Of a stretch of 6,030 nt of DNA, positions 1 to 5,596 are shown piece after piece; the first letter of the stretch is position 1, and each line of letters opens with the position of its first letter. The notes beneath the pieces were generated by a model. It worked only from the letters and a program-made list of their open reading frames with translations, had not been told where the DNA came from and made no database searches. The stretch comes from Planctomycetaceae bacterium (lineage in GTDB: Bacteria > Planctomycetota > Planctomycetia > Planctomycetales > Planctomycetaceae): positions 1 through 6,030 of the forward strand of contig JALQWE010000247.1 in assembly GCA_023258825.1 (NCBI GenBank). The letters are read 5' to 3'. Made by a program: the position numbers and the translations under genes.

Positions 1-957
1 GCAGTCCTCAAGCCCCACACGATTGACCACGATTTCCACTTTGCCACGAATGGCCGGGAAGTTTTCCAGAAACTGCATGATCCGAATCACGTTTCGCAGG
101 CTGGAAAGATCCAGCTGTGTGACCAGCAGGATCCGGTCGGAGACTTCCATCACAGCAAGGTCCATGCGGCCAAACATCTTGCTCACGTCCACAATCAGGT
201 GTGAGAATGTGGCTTTGAGCAGCGCCATGATTCTTCGCAGGTCATCCGGCCGAATGACCTCTGCATGTTCCATTTCCAGCGGACGTGGCAGCAGGAAAAC
301 TCCGCTTTCATGGCGCGTCAATGATCGTTTCAGGAGTCCATAGTCCAGACGGCTCATGTTGTCCGCAAGGTCACGAATGGAGTGCTCGGGGATGATGTCC
401 AGCCAGACGTCGGCATCTCCCAGCGTCAGATCGAGGTCAATTACGACCGGAGAGTTTCGTGATTCCTGCGCCAGCACTGCCGCAGTATTCACCGCGATTG
501 CTGTACAGCCGACTCCGCCGGCCACACCGGCGATCGTGATGATTTGACCACTACGTGAATTGCCTTCGCTGGTACCCCCACCAAGGGATACGCGAATGCG
601 GTCCAGCGCGGAGACAAAGTCTTCCAGTTGAATGGGGAGATTGAGAAATTCTCGAGCCCCGTTTCGCATGGCCTGCAGAATCAGGCTGCCCTCCTGTGAC
701 GAACTGACTACAAGGACAGCACAACTGATCTGAGACCGCGCTACCTCGCCCACCAGTTGCAGAGCACGTGTGGGATTTGAATCGAGGTTGATCAGCACGA
801 TCCCCGGAAGCGTCTGTCGCGCGATATCCATGAAGCTCTCGTAGCGGGAGCACTCCGCTTCAAGCCAGACGGTCTCCACGCCCAGCAGCATGGACTTCAG
901 GGCGTTCCGTGAACGCTCATCAGGATCCACCGTAACCAGTCTCAGTACATTTTTCAT
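1..957 (-). CDS. cpaE: CpaE/TadZ-type pilus localisation ATPase-like protein, 3' end truncated by window
   Basis: Cytoplasmic Tad pilus factor of the CpaE/TadZ family, which places the pilus machine in the cell; this role is known for the family, not shown here. From the ATG at 957 the frame is open for 319 codons to the window edge. Residues 1–125 form a receiver-like domain that looks inactive: Asn57 sits where the phosphoacceptor Asp is expected (VLINLD), and Leu replaces the usual Lys before the Pro in FLNLPIQ. Residues 139–319 are a MinD/ParA-like fold. The Walker A is GVAGGVGCT at 144–152, with Ala146 and Cys151 where the two lysines of the deviant KGGxGK[ST] motif would be. VVIDLDLTLGDA (171–182) is the A' region and HLIVD (Asp257) the Walker B. 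No good Shine-Dalgarno precedes the start; it lies 60 bases after the cpaC stop, so co-transcription is likely. The family assignment is firm; the C-terminus is missing. Confidence 0.93.
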   Translation of the reverse strand, partial: MKNVLRLVTVDPDERSRNALKSMLLGVETVWLEAECSRYESFMDIARQTLPGIVLINLDSNPTRALQLVGEVARSQISCAVLVVSSSQEGSLILQAMRNGAREFLNLPIQLEDFVSALDRIRVSLGGGTSEGNSRSGQIITIAGVAGGVGCTAIAVNTAAVLAQESRNSPVVIDLDLTLGDADVWLDIIPEHSIRDLADNMSRLDYGLLKRSLTRHESGVFLLPRPLEMEHAEVIRPDDLRRIMALLKATFSHLIVDVSKMFGRMDLAVMEVSDRILLVTQLDLSSLRNVIRIMQFLENFPAIRGKVEIVVNRVGLEDC

Positions 958-1017
958 AGCCAATGCCCGTCATCAGTGAAAGTGCTGTGTGTGTTTCAGC
1001 AGCGTCTCTGAGGCTCC

Positions 1018-2685
1018 CTATCTCATTGTTGGTGAGATCAGCCCCTCGTCATCAGGGATCCGTAGTTTGGCTCCGGAGTCAGTTTCCGAGTCATCTGTTT
1101 CGCGGATCTTCGAACGACTGGCAGGCTTGATGCGTCCGCCACCCCCTGCGTCACCCGTCTCCGGCTTCGGACGTTCCTGACTGGCGGTACGACTGCTGGT
1201 CGATGCTTTTTTTCCGGATTTCCCTGCATCTGTGCAGTCAATCTCGCGACAGTTGCGACAGTTCGGATCGCTGCAGCGTTTGGCCGCTGCCGGCTGAGTC
1301 CGACATTGTTCACACTCGTCCCCGACCTTCGGAACCTCCAGCATTCCATAGGCGAACAATTCCCGGTCCACAGGAATGTCTGTGGACATTCCCGGGCCGA
1401 TGGCCGGAACCTGCTCCGGTGTCATTGGCGCCACCAGTTCCGGAGTGACCAGAATGATCAACTCTGTTTCCGATTCCGTGTGCTGTTTTCGGCTGAAGGC
1501 AGCCCCAAGCCATGGCAGTTCGCCAAGGAACGGAACTTTCTGAGTTGTTCCGTAAGAGCGACGGGAGACGAGTCCGGCGATTACCAGTGCCTCGCCGAAG
1601 TTCATTTCCACCTGAGTATTCGCACTGTTGGTGCGGAACGAGGTGGTTGGGGCACCGTTAATAATCACGACCTGGGAAAAGTCCTGATCGCTGACGCGAG
1701 TTTCGACCTCTAGTCGTACGCGACCATTGCCCAGAATGTACGGCACGGCATTCAGCTGAATACCGAATTCCCGATACTGGACGCCGGAGGTTCCGAGGCC
1801 GCCTGCTACCGGAATGGGTGTTTCACCGCCGCTCAGAAAATTGGCGGGGCGACCATTATCGGTGACAATCATCGGGGTGGCATGAGTCTTGAAGATGCCT
1901 TCGTCCAGCATCGCCTGCACAAAGCCCTGGAACACACTGTTGGGACGCGTTAAACCCCATGTGATGGTACTGTCAGAGAATCCGCGTTGTGTGATTGAAG
2001 CGGCTCCGCCAGCCACCTCCAGACCTGAAATCGGCGTGATGGGACCGGGAGTGGACACCAGATAGCCGTCGGGGCGTACCATGGAGAAATTCATGCCAAG
2101 GCGACGCAGCTTGGATCGCTGTACCTCCATCACGGTGCACTTCAGCATGATTTGCTGCACACCACCAGCCTGCATGTGATTCAGAACTTCGGGATAAAAC
2201 TGCTCAGCAATCGCCTGAATCTCGCTGACATGCTCCGGCTTTGTCACCCAGCCATCCAGTCGCACAGATTCATCACTGATCTCTTCGACATGGATCGTGT
2301 TGTCAGGGTACAGCCGACGAATAAAGGATTCGAGATGGCGAACGTCACCGCGGATCAGAATCTCAAGCTCAAATGTGCGATCGTGCTCATCCACAATGGT
2401 CAGCGACGTGACACCGGACTGCAGAGCGTAGATGCGTATCTGCTGCGGGTTATCTTCGACAGTCTGAACCGTCAGTACCTCTTCATCGAAATCCATGACC
2501 CTACGAATGCGCGCACTGTGTTCAATGAACATCGAGAAACGCTCTACGAGGGCAATCTCGTTTCGTCCTTCCTGGACCACGTAGACTGGTGACGACCGCT
2601 CGGCCTGCAGCACCGCTTCCGCGACCTCAGCCTGCAACAGGGTCGTGAATACCAGAACTCTGAACAGAATAAGTCCAACCCGCAT
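1018..2685 (-). CDS. cpaC: CpaC/RcpA secretin, outer-membrane pore of the Flp/Tad pilus, with cysteine-rich C-terminal tail
   Basis: Outer-membrane secretin through which the Flp pilus leaves the cell. I chose the ATG at 2685 (555 aa): it has AGGGG seven bases upstream and opens directly on a signal peptide (residues 1–24, ending AEVAEA). An upstream in-frame GTG at 2712 has only a weak ribosome site. Order of parts: pilus-secretin N-terminal domain (about 38–108), BON-like segment (about 120–170), a short N-domain stretch beginning QQIMLKCTVMEVQRS, then the secretin beta-barrel domain (about 262–421). The barrel carries the hallmark VPFLGELPWLGAAF at 384–397 and ELIILVTPELVAPM. The usual CpaC ending continues to about residue 455. 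A further 100 residues follow: six cysteines at 458, 461, 471, 476, 479 and 484, then a Lys/Ser/Gly/Asp-rich low-complexity tail. It lies between cpaB and cpaE on the same strand. Confidence 0.95.
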   Translation of the reverse strand: MRVGLILFRVLVFTTLLQAEVAEAVLQAERSSPVYVVQEGRNEIALVERFSMFIEHSARIRRVMDFDEEVLTVQTVEDNPQQIRIYALQSGVTSLTIVDEHDRTFELEILIRGDVRHLESFIRRLYPDNTIHVEEISDESVRLDGWVTKPEHVSEIQAIAEQFYPEVLNHMQAGGVQQIMLKCTVMEVQRSKLRRLGMNFSMVRPDGYLVSTPGPITPISGLEVAGGAASITQRGFSDSTITWGLTRPNSVFQGFVQAMLDEGIFKTHATPMIVTDNGRPANFLSGGETPIPVAGGLGTSGVQYREFGIQLNAVPYILGNGRVRLEVETRVSDQDFSQVVIINGAPTTSFRTNSANTQVEMNFGEALVIAGLVSRRSYGTTQKVPFLGELPWLGAAFSRKQHTESETELIILVTPELVAPMTPEQVPAIGPGMSTDIPVDRELFAYGMLEVPKVGDECEQCRTQPAAAKRCSDPNCRNCREIDCTDAGKSGKKASTSSRTASQERPKPETGDAGGGGRIKPASRSKIRETDDSETDSGAKLRIPDDEGLISPTMR

Positions 2686-2885
2686 CCCTGCACCCCTGAA
2701 TTTCCGCTGCACTTCAGTCCGTTTCCGGAGTGAAGTCCAGTGGCCCGAAAGGGATTACTCCCCGTTAACTCGTATTCTCCATATTGCAGAGGCTGTTGTT
2801 CGCATCTGCTGATGCTCGCCGCGAATACCTTTCGCGACGGGCTTTTCGCCGGTACCAGCAAGTTGCCTCAGTCACGGACGGTGGA
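2686..2885 (-). other. cpaB–cpaC intergenic leader with several hairpins
   Basis: Two hundred bases without a gene. In the mRNA orientation it holds a strong stem (2841–2815), a second one directly adjoining it (2815–2802, GCATC/GATGC arms, four-base loop), and a small stem at 2763–2750 closed by a GUAA tetraloop of the GNRA type. None is followed by a T-run, so these do not look like intrinsic terminators. I find no convincing -35/-10 pair. The stretch could be a processing or stability element within one operon mRNA, or the leader of a separate cpaC transcript; the sequence alone does not decide. Confidence 0.5.
2815..2841 (-). other. Hairpin in the cpaB–cpaC gap
   Basis: Inverted repeat with arms 2841–2831 and 2825–2815 around a five-base AGGTA loop (minus strand). 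The inner nine positions all pair, counting one G·U, and include CGCGAA/TTCGCG; one mismatch then separates an outer pair. It starts 44 bases after the cpaB stop. No T-run follows, so it is not an obvious terminator; it may protect or punctuate the mRNA. Confidence 0.45.
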
Positions 2886-3914
2886 TCAACGTTTCAACGA
2901 CTTGATAAAACTCCATACAGACGAGGTCGTCGATGGCATCGCCTGCCGTACCTTCTCCCGTCGTACGGTATCCCCTTCGTAGATCTCAATCGTCCATGTT
3001 TCACTACCTTTATCATCAGCATTTCCGGAGGCAGGCCCCGTTACTACTGAATCCGTCTCGCTTCCGCGTTTTAATTCTTCTTCCAGTAGACTCGGGATAT
3101 TTGCTCCCAGTGATTCCACATCAGTCGCTTTTGAACTCCCGCTTCGACTGGTTCCTCCCTCCAGGTCTGAGTTGTCACTCTCCGGTGCAACTTGCTGCAG
3201 ATTTTCGAAATCTCTGGAAATCACCGTCTCACCGCCTCCGCCGGAGACTCCATCAGCTGTTTGCGACGCCGTCGGTCTCCGCATCAGGGTGGAAAGTGTT
3301 CCGATCTTTCCTGCCAGTGTAACAGCTCTGCCCTGCTCCGGTGTCACCAGTAACGACAGTGTCTTGGCAGCCCCGGCGACATTGGCTTCTGAACCATAAG
3401 TCTGGTTGTCCACGGCAAAGACCTGCACAAACTCAAGGACAGTGATTGTTTTCTGTCGAGCTCCATTAACCTTTGGGTCATCAAACGTCAGCAACAGATC
3501 AATCTTGTTCCCTGGCTGCAGCATTCCACTATGAGATGTCGTGGCGTCCACCGGAATTGTCACGGTTGCCATTCCCGGTGGCACGTTGGCGATGACACCA
3601 TGTTCACCAACATCCCCAACTTCGCTCTGCAGTATCCAGTCACCAGCCTTTACCGGAACCTTCACACAGCGGTTCTCAACTTCTGTCACCGCAGCAAATC
3701 TCCCCAGAGGCACGCTCGCCTCCGGCAAAGAAACCACACGAACCATTGAGTTATTCAGTTTAGTCCCCGGTTCAATATCCCTCGTTGCGACCACCACATC
3801 GACAACAGGATCCCGGGACTCTTCGCTCCTCTTCAGGACATGGCGAACGCCAAGCATCGAAAGTAATCCGCAGCAAACTGCCACGGCCAGCATAACCACA
3901 GCCTGAGGTTTCAT
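2886..3914 (-). CDS. cpaB: CpaB/RcpC Flp pilus assembly protein (SAF domain)
   Basis: Inner-membrane-anchored periplasmic protein of the Tad system, thought to work with the secretin (family knowledge). I chose the ATG at 3914 (342 aa) because it gives the usual CpaB start: MKPQ followed by a hydrophobic anchor to about residue 24, then basic residues. In-frame ATGs at 3962 and 3992 would add a hydrophilic extension before the anchor; none of the three has a clear ribosome site. The SAF domain covers about 38–99 (VATRDIEPGTKL, then VPVKAGDWILQSEV). The RcpC/CpaB domain follows, with VTIPVDATTSHSGMLQPGNK (118–137), KIDLLLTF, then LSLLVTPEQGRAVTLAGKIG (186–205). Residues 215–305 are a Ser/Gly/Asp/Glu-rich linker of low complexity. 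The family's terminal strand returns as TWTIEIYEGD near 307, before a basic C-terminus. It precedes cpaC on the same strand. Confidence 0.92.
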   Translation of the reverse strand: MKPQAVVMLAVAVCCGLLSMLGVRHVLKRSEESRDPVVDVVVATRDIEPGTKLNNSMVRVVSLPEASVPLGRFAAVTEVENRCVKVPVKAGDWILQSEVGDVGEHGVIANVPPGMATVTIPVDATTSHSGMLQPGNKIDLLLTFDDPKVNGARQKTITVLEFVQVFAVDNQTYGSEANVAGAAKTLSLLVTPEQGRAVTLAGKIGTLSTLMRRPTASQTADGVSGGGGETVISRDFENLQQVAPESDNSDLEGGTSRSGSSKATDVESLGANIPSLLEEELKRGSETDSVVTGPASGNADDKGSETWTIEIYEGDTVRREKVRQAMPSTTSSVWSFIKSLKR

Positions 3915-4122
3915 AGCGGGTGCGAACTTTCCGTCCCACTCGCATTGCGTGTGTCGCTGCATTCGATTGAAGCCATGGCCCGGCAAGGTCATGCTGTCAG
4001 AATCGATACACAGCGAACAACCGTTCTATTCTTCCTCAGCATCATGATCGGCACACTGGATTGCGGGCTTCACCGAATGCTGGCAGGAAAACTTAAAGTC
4101 GTTCACTTACACGCAAGCAGAG

Positions 4123-4137
4123 ACAATTGACGTGCCA
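4123..4137 (-). promoter_or_regulatory. Possible sigma-54 (RpoN) promoter upstream of cpaB
   Basis: On the minus strand the sequence reads TGGCACG-TCAA-TTGT. This matches the -24/-12 consensus TGGCACG-N4-TTGC except for the last base, T in place of C in the -12 GC. It points towards cpaB and would start transcription near 4111, about 200 bases before the cpaB ATG. The imperfect -12 element keeps this tentative. Confidence 0.35.
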
Positions 4138-4147
4138 CGAAGTTGAT

Positions 4148-4172
4148 GCCGCCAGAGCCGACCTTCGGCGGC
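4148..4172 (-). repeat. GC-rich inverted repeat downstream of cpaA
   Basis: Arms GCCGCC (4148–4153) and GGCGGC (4167–4172) are exact complements. A competing inner hairpin, GCCGA/TCGGC with a three-base loop, lies at 4157–4169. The two folds exclude each other in part. No T-run follows on the minus strand. Confidence 0.35.
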
Positions 4173-4194
4173 GACGACAGATGCAGATGGGGCA

Positions 4195-4211
4195 GCGGCA
4201 GAATATGCCGC
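4195..4211 (-). repeat. Inverted repeat just after the cpaA stop
   Basis: GCGGCA and TGCCGC arms, perfect over six pairs with a five-base loop, 13 bases beyond the cpaA stop codon. It could stabilise the 3' end of cpaA mRNA or act as a weak terminator; there is no T-run to support intrinsic termination. Confidence 0.4.
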
Positions 4212-4224
4212 ATGTTGCCGCAGA

Positions 4225-4776
4225 CTAAATCATGTTTTGGAACCAGAAGTACCCGATGGTTCCGATGCAGATGGGAATTCCATAGGGCAGCAGCAGCATC
4301 CGTGGCTTACGCTCAGCGGCAATGACCGAAAGCTGGACGGGATTGCGGATACTCATCCACTCGCTCAGGATTAACAGAAAATTGCTGTAGTGATGCGCTG
4401 TTTTGCGACGGCACAGTACCATGACGATGGCCATGCCGGCACCCAGTACCGCGGAGACCGCGAATGCTGCCAGAGTGACCTGCCAGCCCATCCACGCTCC
4501 TATGCCGGCCATCAGTTTCACATCTCCAGCGCCCATACCGCCCACAGAGTACAATGGCAGCAGCGTCAGCAGCCCCGCGCACATCCCCAGTACTCCGGCG
4601 CCGAGTCCCGAAATACCGCCCGTCCATGTGGAATAGATCAGGCCCGCCAGTACCATCGGAAAAGTAATCCAGTTTGGCACGCGCAGGTCGCGGCCATCAA
4701 TCCACGCAGCCAGAATCAGAATCACTGATACAGTCTTCACATGCCAGTTGTTCATCAGAAAATCAGCGACTTGCAT
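4225..4776 (-). CDS. cpaA: CpaA/TadV prepilin peptidase (type IV leader peptidase family, A24)
   Basis: Inner-membrane aspartic protease that removes the leader from the Flp prepilin encoded just upstream. I chose the ATG at 4776 (183 aa): it has a perfect AAGGAG ten bases upstream and gives the normal length of CpaA/TadV proteins. The frame is open to an ATG at 4872, but that start and the one at 4803 lack ribosome sites and would add a hydrophilic extension. Both catalytic aspartates are visible: Asp27 in AAWIDGRDLRVPN and Asp85 in GMGAGDVKL (the GxGD motif). LPYGIPICIG (163–172) is the conserved final membrane segment. About six membrane spans can be picked out. The N-terminal cytoplasmic methyltransferase domain of PilD-type enzymes is absent, as is usual for Tad systems. 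It is separated from flp by a strong terminator, so it probably has its own promoter or depends on read-through. Confidence 0.95.
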   Translation of the reverse strand: MQVADFLMNNWHVKTVSVILILAAWIDGRDLRVPNWITFPMVLAGLIYSTWTGGISGLGAGVLGMCAGLLTLLPLYSVGGMGAGDVKLMAGIGAWMGWQVTLAAFAVSAVLGAGMAIVMVLCRRKTAHHYSNFLLILSEWMSIRNPVQLSVIAAERKPRMLLLPYGIPICIGTIGYFWFQNMI

Positions 4777-4786
4777 TTTTGAAATG

Positions 4787-4792
4787 CTCCTT
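4787..4792 (-). promoter_or_regulatory. Ribosome binding site that fixes the cpaA start
   Basis: AAGGAG on the minus strand, ten bases before the ATG at 4776. It lies inside the longer open frame, so it argues for the 183-residue product over the 215-residue one. Confidence 0.75.
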
Positions 4793-4892
4793 TTCAGAAT
4801 CATGAATTCGCGGCCCGGAATTGGTCCTTCCAGGTTTGTTGTGTTTGCCGTGACTGTCCTCCAGCGGTTCACTACGCCTCGTGTCTCATTCC

Positions 4893-4911
4893 CGATGACT
4901 TCAGGTCATCG
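4893..4911 (-). repeat. Perfect inverted repeat in the cpaA leader
   Basis: CGATGAC and GTCATCG arms (seven exact pairs) around a five-base loop, about 120 bases upstream of the cpaA start. It could be an mRNA hairpin or a dyad operator for an unknown regulator; nothing else in the window repeats it. Confidence 0.4.
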
Positions 4912-4983
4912 TTCTGACTTCATCGTGGTCGCGAATGGTGACCTGCCACAGGCCTCGGTATTCAGGCGAATTACAACACAGAT

Positions 4984-5016
4984 AAAAAAAGGGATGCAGA
5001 CATAATGCTGCATCCC
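4984..5016 (-). terminator. Rho-independent terminator after flp
   Basis: On the minus strand GGGATGCAG pairs exactly with CTGCATCCC (nine pairs, eight-base loop), followed at once by seven Ts. It begins 48 bases beyond the flp stop. This is the clearest terminator in the window and separates flp from cpaA. Confidence 0.93.
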
Positions 5017-5029
5017 CTCGAATTTCAAT

Positions 5030-5058
5030 GTCAGCAGGATCAGATGGCTCCCGCTGAC
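5030..5058 (-). other. Hairpin in the flp 3' untranslated region
   Basis: Ten-pair stem (GTCAGCGGGA with TCCTGCTGAC on the minus strand, one G·U) around a nine-base loop, starting six bases after the flp stop. No T-run follows; with the terminator behind it, it could protect the pilin mRNA from 3' exonucleases. Confidence 0.6.
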
Positions 5059-5064
5059 TCGTTA

Positions 5065-5238
5065 TCATGTCAGGCTGTTCGACACGCTGGTGAACTTCGC
5101 GCTGGCATTCGTACCGACAGTGGTCACAGCTGCGATGCAGACCACGACGATCAGTGCCAGCATGACTGCGTATTCGACAGCCGTTGGGCCATCTTCAGAC
5201 GCCAGAAATCGCTTTACACTGTTTGCAAACTTGGACAT
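5065..5238 (-). CDS. flp: Flp major prepilin (Flp/Fap family)
   Basis: Structural subunit of the Tad pilus; 57 residues starting MSKFANSVKRF. AAGGA lies seven bases before the ATG at 5238. The leader is residues 1–17 and ends in Gly17. The mature protein would start PTAVEYA, with Glu at +5 and Tyr at +6, the Flp hallmark for cleavage by CpaA and for assembly. A hydrophobic helix follows (AVMLALIVVVCIAAVTTVG, from residue 24), then a short polar end, TNASAKFTSVSNSLT. The mature pilin would be 40 residues, normal for this family. A single Cys (37) lies within the helix. The gene stands alone between a structured leader and a strong terminator, so it is probably a separate transcript made at a high level; that last point is inference. 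Confidence 0.96.
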   Translation of the reverse strand: MSKFANSVKRFLASEDGPTAVEYAVMLALIVVVCIAAVTTVGTNASAKFTSVSNSLT

Positions 5239-5286
5239 TGCTCATTCCTTCTCGTTGTGCCGCTCTCGCGGGCAATGTGTTTCACA

Positions 5287-5299
5287 GCGGACGATCCGC
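5287..5299 (-). repeat. Small hairpin in the flp leader
   Basis: GCGGA/TCCGC, five perfect pairs with a three-base loop, about 50 bases upstream of the flp start codon. It is the hairpin nearest to the ribosome binding site. Confidence 0.45.
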
Positions 5300-5306
5300 A
5301 GGTACA

Positions 5307-5325
5307 GATCCTTACCAAAAGGATC
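5307..5325 (-). repeat. Hairpin in the flp leader
   Basis: GATCCTT/AAGGATC, seven perfect pairs with a five-base loop, between the other two leader hairpins. Confidence 0.5.
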
Positions 5326-5331
5326 CCCTCA

Positions 5332-5377
5332 CGGCGAATCCCCCCGGTCTCACTGTCGCCTGGGGATTTACTCGCCG
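5332..5377 (-). promoter_or_regulatory. Long bulged stem-loop in the flp leader
   Basis: In the mRNA, CGGCGA and AUCCCC on one side pair exactly with GGGGAU and UCGCCG on the other. This gives twelve pairs, interrupted only by a four-base GUAA bulge, around an 18-base loop. It lies about 95–140 bases upstream of the flp start. It may be a stability or regulatory element; no known riboswitch is recognised. Confidence 0.5.
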
Positions 5378-5546
5378 TTGTACTATTGAACCTAGGTCAC
5401 CGTTTCACCACGTCAAAAACTTTTTACCGGTTTTTGTGATCTGATTCTGTCCCCTGAAACTCTGGCTTTAACGAGCTGATGCAGTCTGGAAACAAATGCA
5501 GATCTAATGCTGTTTACAATTCTCAACATCACCTGTGGACTCGATC

Positions 5547-5567
5547 AAACAGAAGTTCCTTCTGCTT
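5547..5567 (-). terminator. Terminator-like hairpin after the TMTC-like gene
   Basis: Nine-pair stem (CAGAAG/CTTCTG core, extended by a G·U and two A–T pairs) around a three-base GAA loop, beginning about 30 bases beyond the stop at 5597. Only three Ts close the stem on the minus strand, so it would be a weak intrinsic terminator. Confidence 0.45.
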
Positions 5568-5596
5568 TGTCGTGACCTTGTTGCCCGTTGCCCCAC

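Larger units (their letters stand above)
3915..4224 (-). other. cpaA–cpaB intergenic region, no gene seen
   Basis: A 310-base gap. No reading frame here looks like a gene; the short frames on either strand lack family motifs and good starts. Near the cpaA end it holds two GC-rich inverted repeats (4211–4195 and 4172–4148), and further on a sigma-54-like promoter sequence (4137–4123). The remainder up to the cpaB start, which would be the cpaB leader, shows nothing I can name. Confidence 0.5.
4777..4983 (-). other. cpaA leader region
   Basis: About 200 bases between the flp terminator and the cpaA start. A promoter for cpaA is expected here because of the terminator, but I see no convincing -35/-10 or -24/-12 pair. 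The clearest elements are the AAGGAG ribosome site at 4792–4787 and an inverted repeat at 4911–4893. Confidence 0.4.
5239..5596 (-). other. Intergenic region upstream of flp, with structured leader
   Basis: A 358-base gap without a gene. From the upstream end it holds a terminator-like hairpin (5567–5547), an A/T-rich inverted repeat (CAAAAAC/GTTTTTG, 5436–5414), and then three hairpins close to flp at 5377–5332, 5325–5307 and 5299–5287. A promoter for flp must lie here if the upstream hairpin terminates. TTGACG at 5416–5411 is a plausible -35, but no good -10 lies at normal spacing. Confidence 0.55.

Noticed and set aside
1203..1713. Plus-strand open frames opposite cpaC
   Set aside because: They lack family motifs and lie wholly opposite a secure secretin gene; they are shadow frames.
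2686..2712. GTG at 2712 as the cpaC start, giving 564 residues
   Set aside because: The ATG at 2685 has a better ribosome site (AGGGG, seven-base spacing) and begins directly with the signal peptide; the extra nine residues would precede it.
2752..2763. Shared GAGTAA(A)TCCC string in the cpaC and flp leaders
   Set aside because: The match with the flp leader (near 5374–5363) is only about eleven bases with an indel and sits in different structural contexts; chance explains it.
3915..3992. N-terminal extension of CpaB from the ATG at 3992 or 3962
   Set aside because: The added residues are polar and come before the membrane anchor; CpaB proteins normally begin with the anchor, as from the ATG at 3914.
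3945..4325. Short plus-strand frames in and around the cpaA–cpaB gap
   Set aside because: No recognisable motif and no good ribosome site, and they partly overlap real genes on the other strand.
4777..4872. N-terminal extension of CpaA from the ATG at 4872
   Set aside because: No ribosome site precedes it, the extension is hydrophilic and unlike the family, and a perfect AAGGAG lies before the inner ATG at 4776.
5383..5416. Sigma-70 promoter for flp with TTGACG as -35
   Set aside because: The -35 is fair, but the best -10-like hexamer (TTCAAT) lies 20 bases away, outside the normal 16–18 spacing, so I did not call it.
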